From the NCBI GenBank assembly GCA_964572185.1, contig CAZNFI010000011.1, positions 1-32,540 on the forward strand: a stretch of 32,540 nt of DNA, written 5' to 3'. Source of the stretch: Azophilus sp964572185. Lineage in GTDB: Bacteria > Pseudomonadota > Gammaproteobacteria > Pseudomonadales > Azotimanducaceae. Of the stretch, positions 16,344 to 26,079 are shown in pieces (position 1 is the first letter of the stretch; every line of letters begins with the position of its first letter). The notes beneath the pieces were generated by a model. That model was not told the origin of the DNA. It saw nothing but the letters and a program-made list of their open reading frames with translations, and ran no database searches. Made by a program: the position numbers and the translations under genes.

Positions 16344-17141
16344 CTAATCGCTACCGCTGGCCGGGACCGCGCCGCTCTGCAGGGTGAAGGTCGTAAAGAG
16401 GCGTTCCTCCAATGGCAGGTCGAACTGCGCGGCATGCCACCTCATCTCAGTGTAGTGGTCTGATTCATCCAGTTTCGACATGCGCATATGTAACGGCATG
16501 ACCCGACCCCCGAGCGCCCCGATCTCCAGGGTCTCCATGCGCTTCAGGGGCTGGAAGTCCTGATCGTAGAAAGTCTGCCGCAGCAGCACGTTGTCGTCGC
16601 GTACCACCCACTCTTCCTTGCCCCACACCACCGGTGCCGAATCGTACGGCACCGCCTCGATGGTGTAGACAGTGTGGCCATCGACCTGTTCGGTGCCGGT
16701 GATGGTCAGTTCGTAGTAGTGCAGCACGCTATCGGAACGGGACAGGTCGTTGTAGGAGAAGTCGGACCCTGCCCAACTCTGTGACATCAGGCTGAATGGA
16801 AGCCTGATAACACGATTGAGCTTTGGCGTGTACGTCCACATTTTTTCACCCTTTTTCAGGGTTGCGTTACCTGCATCCTTGGCTGGGGCAGTAAACCGGA
16901 TCAGGGCATCGCCGCGGCCCCGCGTCCAGGCCACCAGCGACGAGGTGCGCTGCCACTCGGGGCGGTGCACGGACATGCTCATTTCGCCATAGGACGTGCT
17001 GCTGCGGGTGAGGTCGATGGTTGCCGCCATCAGTGCGTAGGGATCCGGCGCCGCGGCGCTTGCCTGCGCCATGCCGCAGGCAAGCAGCCACCCCAGGCAT
17101 GCCAGAACGATCTGTCGGGCCAGCGGTCGATACATCGCCAT
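16344..17141 (-). CDS. outer-membrane lipoprotein-sorting protein (LolA-like, PF17131)
   Basis: This 265-residue protein has a signal peptide (MAMYRPLARQIVLACLGWLL, cleavage near ASA) and the fold of LolA-like carriers, which shield acyl chains in the periplasm. Family landmarks are RGRGDALIRFTAPAKDAGNA, LKKGEKMWTYTPKLNRVIRL, the MSQSWAGSDFSYNDL block and a late LDESDHYTEMRW. It heads an operon with three FtsX-type permeases and an ATPase, which is the logic of LolCDE plus LolA: extraction from the inner membrane followed by handover to a soluble carrier. The cargo is unknown. The start could be 17141 or 17135 (two in-frame ATGs); an upstream start at 17210 would displace the signal peptide. 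Confidence 0.88.
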   Translation of the reverse strand: MAMYRPLARQIVLACLGWLLACGMAQASAAAPDPYALMAATIDLTRSSTSYGEMSMSVHRPEWQRTSSLVAWTRGRGDALIRFTAPAKDAGNATLKKGEKMWTYTPKLNRVIRLPFSLMSQSWAGSDFSYNDLSRSDSVLHYYELTITGTEQVDGHTVYTIEAVPYDSAPVVWGKEEWVVRDDNVLLRQTFYDQDFQPLKRMETLEIGALGGRVMPLHMRMSKLDESDHYTEMRWHAAQFDLPLEERLFTTFTLQSGAVPASGSD

Positions 17142-17241
17142 CACCGTTTCGATGGATAGCCCGGATTGTACGCATTCGCATCGGGCTGCGCATGGGCGGG
17201 AACTCTCCATGGCACCCCGTTGTCGAACGCTGCCATTCCCC

Positions 17242-17253
17242 TGTCAATTGACA
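17242..17253. promoter_or_regulatory. palindrome TGTCAATTGACA
   Basis: A perfect 12-base palindrome whose halves read TTGACA outward on both strands, so it contains a consensus -35 hexamer in each direction. No good -10 is seen at 16-18 bases on either side. It may be an operator or part of a divergent promoter. Confidence 0.35.
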
Positions 17254-17410
17254 ACGTCAAGACGCAAAGCGGCCGCGTGTTGCAAAAGGCCGCCAGGAGA
17301 CTGCCCCATGCTTGTAGGTTTCGTGGATTCACGCGTTCGACTGCAGTACACCTCCCCTCCCTTGATTCTCGTGGGACGCCACCTCCCATCCGCCTCTTCG
17401 GGCAGCAGAA

Positions 17411-17436
17411 AACCGCAGCCGGAAGAACCTGCGGTT
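17411..17436 (+). promoter_or_regulatory. leader hairpin AACCGCAG-N10-CTGCGGTT
   Basis: Perfect 8-base arms with a 10-base loop, about 125 bases before the giant gene's start. It would lie in the 5' leader if transcription starts upstream. No T-run follows. Role unknown. Confidence 0.3.
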
Positions 17437-17561
17437 GCACCATCGGACAAGCGGCCTTTGCCGTGAACGATCGACACTTTCGGGTGCGACGAACAGGCAG
17501 TCCTCGCACCGTAGCCACCCGTGCTGGCGATAAATCGGAATCTCCTGTCGCACACCGCAGG

Positions 17562-20500
17562 ATGCGCTATGCCGTATCCCGGCGCACGCTGTTGGCCATC
17601 TTGCTGATCTGCTGTCCGCCGCTGGCAACCGCCCAGGCCGTGACTGTTTCTTCTCCCGCGTTCAATGGCGGCAATGTCCGGTTTCATCTCTCCAACGTCC
17701 AGGACGGGGCGTTTCGTGCTTACATCAACGCGAACGGGCAGGAACGGCAGGAAGGTAGAAACCCTGTCCACTACTTTGGCACTGAAGTGTCGTGCAGTCC
17801 GTTCGAGTGGCCGAGTGGAAACACTACCTTCACGATGAACGTCTATACCCGATCGAGCGAGTACGACTGTGGGCCAGACTCCTGTGCACCCTGCGATTCA
17901 TTCAAGCTGGGCGCCCGGCATGTCGTAGTGGACCGGCAGTGGTGCCTGTCGATGCCGGACGGAACATTTGAAAACGGCCCGTGCCCCGGCGGCACCAGCA
18001 CCGGTGGTACCAGCACCGGCGGCACCAGCACCGGTGGTACCAGCACCGGCGGCACCAGCACCGGCGGCACCAGCACCGGCGGCACCAGCACCGGCGGCAC
18101 CAGCACCGNNNNNNNNNNNNNNNNNNNNNNNNNNNNNNNNNNNNNNNNNNNNNNNNNNNNNNNNNNNNNNNNNNNNNNNNNNNNNNNNNNNNNNNNNNNN
18201 NNNNNNNNCCAGCACCGGCGGCACCAGCACCGGCGGCACCAGCACCGGCGGCACCAGCACCGGTGGTACCAGCACCGGCGGTAGTGGGGCCGGTGGTGGT
18301 GGTGGTGGAGGCAGCGGTCCCTGGATTGAAATCGGCGACGTCACCGTGGACGAGGATGCCGGGGAGGCCCGATTCGAGGTGTCGCTCAGCACCAACAGCC
18401 GTTACGACATTTCCGTCGATTACACGACCACGGACGGGACGGCACTGGCGGGTTCCGACTATGAGGCGGTCAGCGGGACTCTGGCCATCCCTTCCCCTGA
18501 TTTCGGCGGCACCATCGTCGTACCGATCCTCGATGACTTCGATGACGAACCCGACGAGTCGTTCACCGTCACGCTGAGCAATCCAGAGCGCGGCAGAATC
18601 CATGACGGCGAAGCCATCGGCGCCATCACCGACGATGACGAACCGCTTCCGCCCGGAGTCCCGAGTCTGAGCATCGACGATGTGTTCATCGGCGAAGACG
18701 GCGGCGCTGCCCGGTTCACCGTAACGCTTAGCGACACCTTCGAGCAGGCGGTGTCGGTCGACTACGGCACCATGAGCGGCACCGCGGATGCCGATGTGGA
18801 TTACACACATACGACGGGAACCCTGACGGTCGATGCGGGTTCACTGACCGGAATGATCTCCGTTCCCATACTGGACGACGAACTCGACGAACCCGACGAA
18901 ACCTTCACGGTGACGCTGAGCGACGCAACCAATGCCTCGATCACGGATGCGCAGGGGCTTGCTACGATCACCGACAACGACGAGCCACCCAGCCTCGGCG
19001 TCGACGACGTGACCGTAGCGGAGCATGCGGGCAACGCCGAATTCACCGTGACGCTCAGCAATGCCTACGAACTTCCGGTAACCGTCCAATACGCCACTAG
19101 TGACGGCACCGCCGAGGCCGGCAGCGATTACACCAACACCAGCGGCACGCTCACCATGGTCGCGGGTTCCCTCTCGGCCAGTGTCCTGGTTCCGGTGCTC
19201 GACGACGATCTGGTCGAACCCGATGAAACTTTCCAATTGAATCTTGGCCAGGCAACCCATGCCACGATTGCCGACGGGCAAGGCCAGGCTACTATCGCTG
19301 AAAACGACCAGCCACCCGCAACCGGTGTAGTGGGTGTTGCCAAACAGGCTGTTGACACCCACATCACCAACTCGGGAACGGTTCGCTCGGTGATCAGGAT
19401 TCATATCGCCAATGTCGGTGATGGCGAAGCCCACCGCGTGCAGGTTGCAGACGATCTTGCCCAGGCGTTTCCCTCCCCGGCCGAGGTGTCCATCGTAGAG
19501 GCGCCCGGCCTGACCGGAGCGGCCCTGACGTTGAACCGCGCCTACGACGGTACCGGAAACATCGAGCTGCTTTCCGGTACCGACACCCTCGCAGCCGGCG
19601 CCGCGGCAACCGTCGAATTCACAGTGGAGGTAGCGCTGAATGGCGCCGTGGGCCTGTTTCAGAACCAGGCAACGGCGTTCTCCGAAGACGACGCCGGCGT
19701 CATCACCGAAGACCTTTCCGACAACGGCGACAACCCGGACCCCGACGGCGATGGCGATCCATCCGGGCCCGGCGAAGACGACGCGACGCCGGTCGGGTTT
19801 CCCGCGGCCCTGCGCGGCACCGTTTTCGCAGACCGGGATGTGGACGGCGTGCAGGACGCCGGCGACCCCGGTCTGGCGGGCTGGCTGGTCGAAGCCGCTA
19901 CCGCCGACGGCGGTTCCGTATCCAGGACCACCACCGATAGTGCCGGCGGCTACCTGCTGGTTTCCGTCGACCCGGGCGATGTCAGGGTGCGTTTCCGTCA
20001 TCCGGAGTCCGAGGCGGTCTGGGGCGAGGAGACCGCCACCGTCACCCGGCACAGTGTTACCACGATCGACCATGGCATTGTCCCCGGCGGCCGTGTCTAC
20101 GACAGCGCAACCAGAGCAATCATTGTCGGGGCCGTGGTGGCTCTCGCCGATAGTACCGGCCGACCCGTTTCCGACGCCTGTCTGCTCGACGGCCAGCAGT
20201 CGCAGCGTACCGGCAGCGACGGCGCTTATCGATTCGACATCGTGCATGGCGCGCATGGCGATTGCCCCAGGGGTGCGTCCAGGTACCGGGTCGAAATCAC
20301 GCACATGCCCGACGGTTACAACGCACCGCCTTCTTTGCTGATCCCTCCGGCAGGGGATGCGCTGACGGTTTCAAGCTGCCCCGGCGACCCCAACCCGGAG
20401 GCGCCCTGCGTCGTCTACGCCGAGGCGCAACCGCCAACCGGCACAACCACTGCCGATTATTACCTGGCCTGGGTCGCCGCGGACGGCGACGGCACGGTGG

Positions 20501-23500
20501 TGCACAACCATTTGCCGCTCGACCCGGTTTCAGTCGTGGCGCCAGACCGCCTGGTTACCGTAACAAAACGGGCAACGGCGCGGAGTGCGAACCTCGGCGA
20601 TCTCGTCGGGTACATCGTGCAGGTATCCAACCCCACGTCGTTCAACATTCACAACCTGGAACTGGTGGACGACATACCGGCCGGGTTCACGTTTGCCGAG
20701 GAAACGGCATCGTTACAGAGGCCTGGCCCCGACGGGACCCTAGGCACGCGCGACGACCCGAGTACGGCACTGGCCACGACCGGCACCGACCCCATTGTCT
20801 TCGCGCCCATCGACGTTCCGGCCGGTGCCGTGGTCAGCCTGCGTTACCTGACGCGCATCACTGGCGGGGCATCGCCCGGGCATCATGTAAACCGCGTGAA
20901 ACCCCTGGTTGCCGGGCAACTCGTCGGTAACGAGGCGACCGCCGGCGTCGAAGTGTTGAGCGACCCGATGTTCGAGAAAACCACAGTGATCGGCAAGGTA
21001 TTCGACGACCGGAACGGCAATGGATGGCAGGACCCCGGTGACCGGGGCGTACCCGGAGTGCGCCTCGCCACCGTCAGCGGGCTGATCGTGGAAACCGATG
21101 CGCACGGTCGCTACCACATCGCCGACGTCAGCGTCGGCGACGCCGAACGCGGACGCAACTTCATCGTCAAGCTCGACCCGAAGACCTTGCCGAGTGAAAC
21201 CGAAATCACCAGCGAAAACCCGCGCGTCATCCGGTTGACACAAGCATTGATGTCGAAGGTGAATTTTGCGGTCAAGCTGCCTGCACAGGCACAGGCTTCG
21301 GCGATTGAACAGAAGCCCGGCGGAAACAGACTTGTCCGGGAAATCCGCTCACACAATTTCGAACGCATTGAGCCGGTTCGCTTTGCGTCCGGAAAATCGG
21401 GCATTTTGCCAAGTTACGTCGAGCGGCTTCGCGCCCTGTTAGCGGCCTATCGCGGCAAGCCGAACCTGCGTATTCGGTTCTCGGGCCACACCGACAGCCA
21501 ACCGCTCGGTCCCATCGCGCAGCGCATCTTCAGCGACAACCAGGGCCTCTCGGAAGCGCGGGCGCGCCAGGTGGCCAACGTCGTCATCGCTGAGCTCGGC
21601 GTTTCCGAGGACATCATCGAAATCACCGGCCATGCCGAACGCATGCCGGTGGCCACCAACCGTACGGATGAAGGCATGGCCCTGAATCGCCGGGTAGAAA
21701 CCGAGGTGCTCTACGACGGCTACGCGGAAGAAGAACGCATCCTCACTGAAGAACAACCCGGGGCGGCGCCCTTCAAGGCGGCGCGGTCCGCTGCAGTGGA
21801 GCGCGCCGAGGAAACTCCGGTCGGGGCGCAGTCCGTCAAGGCACCCGCCATCGCCGTGACGGAGCCCAGCGATGCGCAGTCGTCGCAGGCGCAACCTCAC
21901 AAAGCACTGTCGGTTGCGGTACAGCCCAAGCTCGCGCACTCCGCCGAATCGCACACCGGAGGCCTGCAGGTCGCCGACGTGCGGGTAGCAGACAGTCAGG
22001 CAGGTGCTCCACAGCCCGGTGGCCGGTATCCCGTCGGCAAGGCGATCACCGAGGTCCGCCATGCCGTGGAAACCACGCGCGTGGAGCCTGCCCGCTTTGC
22101 CTCCGGCCGCACCGGTCTGAGCAGCGACCAGGCTGCCAGGGTCGATCGCTCGCTGGAACCCTTTGCGGACATGCAGATCGTGGGCATCAAGGTCGTCGGT
22201 CACTCGGACGCCCTGCCGGTGCTGACCGGCAATGCCGACGAGAATGACAACGAAGCGCTGTCCAGGGCTCGTGCGCAAAGCGTCGCTGCGTATCTGGCCG
22301 GCAAGCTGCAACTCGAGCCTGGCCTTGTCGTGGTCGACGCAAGGGGTTCCTCCGACCCGATTGCAGACAACGGCACCGCTGCCGGGCGGGCACTGAATCG
22401 CCGGGCCGACATCGAACTGACCTATCGGCGGGTGGCGGAAACGGTCACAACGCGGGTCATCGCACTCGCGCCCGTGCAGATTGCCGCCACGCAACACATC
22501 GGCGGCGGCAGGCTGTGGTTGACTGAAGATGCCCTCGCCCACCGGCCGCAACTCGATGTGCTGGCGCTCAGCGACCTAGCGGTCGATGCGTCCGGCACGA
22601 TGAAAACACCGGTCGAGTTCGCGGCTTACACCAATTATGCGGCATGGACAAACGAGTACAGGCTGGAGCTCTATCGCGAGTCCGACACCGATCTGGTCAG
22701 GCCACTTGCAACCTTGACCACGGCGCGCCTGGAGCAAGAGAAAGCCTTTGAATTCTTCGATGAATCCCTGAATTTCAAACGTGGCGAACGGCTCGCCTAC
22801 GTGCTGAAGGCCACCGACGAAAAAGGCCGCGAAGACCAGACCCGCCCGCGCCTGGTCGGCACCGTCAACGCGCGCCGGCCGCAACAGCCGCGCGACCCGG
22901 CATCCATCCGGGGTCAGTCCAATCTGGCCAAACAGTCGATTGCCGTGCGGGGAAGCCGCGTGCGCATTCACGGCGAAGGTTATGCGCCCGGCGAATCCCT
23001 GCGCGTAGACGGTCAGCAGGTAACAGCCGACGGCAACGGCGGCTTCGTGGCCGAGCTGCACCTCTCGCCGGGCAGCAGGCAGATCGTGGTGTCCGGTGAG
23101 AGCGACGGCCAAACCTGGTCGCAGTCGCTGACCGCCGAGGTCGACGAGAATTACACCTTTTTGGTCGGCCTGGCCAACGTGACAATCGGGCAAACCAGCG
23201 TTTCGGACAGCTTCGAGGAAATTGACCCGGACGACTCCTTCGATGAGTCGGTGAACGTCGACGGCCGGTTGGCTTTCTACCTGAAGGCGAAAGTGCGTGG
23301 CAGATACCTGATTACCGCGCAACTCGACACCACGGAAGACGAACTCGACAACCTCGGCGACAACCTCAAGCGCAAGGATCCCCGGCGCGTGTTCCGCCAA
23401 CTCGACCCTGACAGGTACTACCCGGTCTACGGCGACGACTCCACGACGGTCAGCGACGTCAACAGTCAGGGCCCGTTCTATCTGCGAGTGGACTGGGACC

Positions 23501-25077
23501 GCAGCCAGTTGCTGCTCGGTAATTTCAACACCGGGCTGACCGATACCGAATACATGCAGTACAACCGCTCGCTGTACGGCGGCAAGTACGCACACAAGAG
23601 CGTCGCCGAGACCCGTTTCGGCGATTCCAGGCGCTCGCTGACCGCATTTGCATCGGAGGCCCAGTCGGCCGCCGCGCATGTGTCGTTCCGGGCAACCGGC
23701 GGCTCGCTCTACTATCTAAAGCACACCGACATCGTGCTCGGCTCGGAAAAGGTGTGGGTGGAAGTCCGCCAGCGCGACACCGCCCAGGTACTCGAACGCC
23801 AGGACTACATCGCCGGGCGCGATTACGAGATCGATGCTCTGCAGGGCAGGATCATTCTCAACCGGCCGCTGTCCCAGGTGATAGCCGACCGCGGGCTGTC
23901 GATCATCCGCGCGCGGCCCCTGGAAGGGGACGACGTGTTCCTGCTGGTTGACTACGAATACGTGCCGGACGCCTTCGATGCCGACAAGATGACCTACGGC
24001 GCACGCGGCAAAGCCTGGTTCGGCGATCATGTCGCCGTCGGCGCCAGCAAGATCGTCGCTCAGAGAGATGGCCAGGATTTCGACCTGGAAGGCATCGATG
24101 TCACGCTGAAAGCCGGCAAGGGCACCTACCTGAGCGTGGAAGCGGCGCGCAGCGAATCGCTATTGAGTTCCGCCGGATTCGACTCGGTCGACGGCGGGCT
24201 GAGCTTCCTGGCCCGTTCCGGGGATGCCTCCTCGTCGTCATTGAGCGGCGATGCCCTCGCCGTTGAAGGACGCGTGAATCTCGCCGAGTACAGCGATCGA
24301 CTTGCCGGCGATGTGCGCGCCTGGTGGAAACAACGCGATGAAGGATTCTCCGCCGGACGCCTCGGTCACCGCCACGACACTGTCGAGAAAGGCATCGACG
24401 CCATCGTCCAGGCCGGCGAAAACATCAATTTGCAGGCCGGCTATGCGGAACGCAACGAAGGCCCGCTGGCCACCAGTCGTGTCGGGCGCCTGCAGGCCGA
24501 TGTACGCACCGGCCGCTTCACGGTCGGCGGCGAACTGCGCCACGAGGACATCCGCCGCACGGCGCCGTACGGAATAGAAGTACCCGATGGCGATGCGCTG
24601 CTCGCCGGTGTCCGCCTTGGCTACGACCTGGACACCATCCGCACCATCTACGCCTCGGCGCAGACCGGCCTTGACGAAAGCGGCAACACTGTGGAGAACG
24701 ACCGGGTCGCGCTCGGCATCGATACCCAGGTCAGCGACAGCCTGGCCGTCAGCCTGGAAGCCAGCGAAGGCGACCGGGGCAGTGCGCTTTCCGGCGGCTT
24801 TGAATACAGCCCGGCACAACGCTACGGCCTCAAGGTCGACAGCGGCATCGGCTCCGGCGCCCTCACCCGGTTCTCCGGCAACTACGCCCTCGACGAGGGC
24901 CACGAACTGTATGGCAGCTATGCCCTGGACCCGGATCGAACATTTGGCGAGCGCAACCTGCTGACCCTCGGCCAGCGCCGCGACATGGGCAATCGCCTGG
25001 GCATCTTCACCGAGTCGCAGTTCGGCGACGACGACCGGATCGCTGGCGCCAGCCATCCCTTTGGCGTGGACTACTAG
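17562..25077 (+). CDS. giant modular outer-membrane surface protein (Calx-beta, DUF11, SdrD-like, OmpA-like, beta-barrel), interrupted by TAG
   Basis: The gene encodes at least 2473 residues before a premature TAG at 25075, and spans a 100-N gap. In order: signal peptide (MRYAVSRRTLLAILLICC..., cleavage near AQA); a head with six cysteines (to 17987); GGTST repeats and a glycine-rich linker (17988-18320); three Calx-beta domains (about 18325-18645, 18661-18987, 18991-19317), each ending in a D/E-rich turn such as ITDNDEP; a DUF11 domain (19321-19800); SdrD-B-like domains (19801-20090, 20989-21285) flanking a second DUF11 domain (20554-20975); OmpA-like domain 1 (21340-21735; GHTDSQPL, LSEARARQVA, LNRRVE) and 2 (22070-22440; GHSDALPV, LSRARAQSVA, LNRRAD); an Ig-like spacer; and a barrel from about 23150. 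Pre- and post-gap frames differ only because the gap length is arbitrary. Likely role: surface attachment with peptidoglycan contacts, inferred from domains. No good ribosome site is seen at 17562. Confidence 0.82.
17988..18276 (+). repeat. 15-bp tandem repeat encoding (GGTST)n, interrupted by assembly gap
   Basis: Eight complete copies of ggcggcaccagcacc (some with ggt for ggc) precede the gap and four complete copies plus a partial one follow it. The unit encodes Gly-Gly-Thr-Ser-Thr. The sequence breaks off one base into a unit and resumes eight bases before the end of one, so the true gap is 6+15k bases if only repeats are missing. Copy number is unknown and may vary between cells or strains. 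Confidence 0.95.
18109..18208. other. assembly gap of exactly 100 N
   Basis: A run of 100 unknown bases inside the tandem repeat. A round 100 is a common placeholder for a gap of unknown length. It shifts the apparent frame by one; the repeat phase shows the real insert must be a multiple of three. Confidence 0.97.
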
Positions 25078-25869
25078 ACCGACCCTGGCTGGATTCTCTC
25101 TGGCCTGGTAAGCGTTTCCGACAACGAAACAGCCCCGGCTTCAATCGCGCGGCGCGCGTATTCGTTCGGAGCCTCCATTCAGCGGCCGGCGCATCGATTC
25201 AGCAGCAGGCTCGAATACCGCAAGGACGAAGGCCCGACGATCAATGTCGACCAGTACATCGGCAGCACCAGCTATACCTACCTTGCCAGCGACAGCCGGC
25301 GCTGGCTGGGACGGCTGAACGTATCCTGGACCGATGACCGTTTCCAAGGTCAGCTCGATGCGCGATTTGTCGAGTTCGACATCGGCCACGCCTATCGACC
25401 GGTCGACAACGACCGCTGGAACACCCTGGTCAAGTACGGCTATTTCCACGATCTGGTCAGCACCGGGCAGGATGCCGTGCGTCCCGACCAACGCGTGCAT
25501 GTCTTCTCCGCGGAAGCTCTCTATCGTGTGACCCGGCAATGGGAGCTCGGCGGCAAGATCGCCCTCAAGGAGGGCCGCATGCGTTCTTTCCGGGATGCCG
25601 GTTCCTGGCACTCGGCCAGCGTGATGCTGGGCGTGCTGCGCGCGCGCCGCCACATAGCCAATGAGTGGGACGCGCTTGCCGAATACCGGATACTGCGCGA
25701 CCGCAAGGGCGACAACCGCCGTCACGGCGCCCTGCTGGGAGTCTACCGGCAATTCGGGGAGCAGATCGAGATGGGCATCGGCTACAACTTCACCGACTTC
25801 ACCGATGACATCCGCGATGCCCGCTATGACCGGCGCGGCTGGTTCATTGACCTGATTGGCAAGCTGTAG
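25078..25869 (+). pseudogene. C-terminal beta-barrel part of the giant protein, cut off by in-frame TAG
   Basis: The frame of the giant gene continues past TAG 25075-25077 without a shift for 263 codons to a second TAG at 25867. It still reads as outer-membrane barrel: alternating strands such as FSSRLEYRKDEG, RWLGRLNVSWTDD, GALLGVYRQFG and MGIGYNFTDF, ending in WFIDLIGKL. It has no signal peptide, no early ATG and no ribosome site, so it cannot be a separate gene. A single C-to-T change of CAG (Gln) would create the stop, but other origins are possible. Without this part the barrel lacks its last strands and terminal signal. Whether it is a real mutation, readthrough or sequence error cannot be settled here. 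Confidence 0.8.
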
Positions 25870-25893
25870 TTGTTCGCAAGCTCATGCGGAAGT

Positions 25894-25928
25894 GCATGGC
25901 GCCAGCCGCCAGGTGGCGGAGGCCGTGC
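25894..25928 (+). terminator. imperfect hairpin after the giant gene
   Basis: GCATGGC pairs with GCCGTGC (one G-U) around an inner CCGCC-AGGT-GGCGG stem, 25 bases after the second TAG. No clear T-run follows. The rest of this 210-base spacer (to 26079) becomes AT-rich and shows no gene. Confidence 0.35.
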
Positions 25929-26079
25929 AGGGGATTATGGAAATCCGCTTACAGCATCTAACCTGTTGTCATACGCATTTTTCTGAAAAAACAAGTCATC
26001 CAACGTCTCTGTTTAAAAATCCCTGCATGGCGAATGCGCCTTTCATCGTGTTGTTGTTTGTAAAACAGTAGATATTTGA

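Larger units (their letters stand above)
17142..17561. other. 420-base divergent regulatory region
   Basis: This spacer lies between the LolA-like operon (minus) and the giant surface-protein gene (plus). It contains a 12-base palindrome and an 8-bp hairpin, listed separately, and a GCGGCC...GGCCGC stem near 17270. Both strands have open frames here, but none has coding character. Confidence 0.5.

Noticed and set aside
17262..17300. Resemblance to a cyclic-di-GMP (GEMM-I) riboswitch (GACGCAAAGC after a short hairpin)
   Set aside because: Only that ten-base piece matches. The GNRA tetraloop, its receptor and the closing GGGTTACC-type hairpin are missing.
17988..18276. Short regular repeats as a possible CRISPR array
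   Set aside because: The units are contiguous 15-mers in coding frame with no spacers; they encode GGTST.
17968..18320. Two overlapping genes around the N gap, suggested by different frames before and after it
   Set aside because: The frame difference comes from the arbitrary 100-N filler. The repeat phase on both sides gives one continuous frame.
25075..25077. TAG as pyrrolysine or a reassigned codon
   Set aside because: TAG ends at least five other genes in this window, no Pyl system is visible, and the site is not one known for pyrrolysine.
25856..26071. A 71-codon open frame after the giant gene
   Set aside because: It has no ribosome site, no recognisable motif and runs through a probable terminator hairpin.
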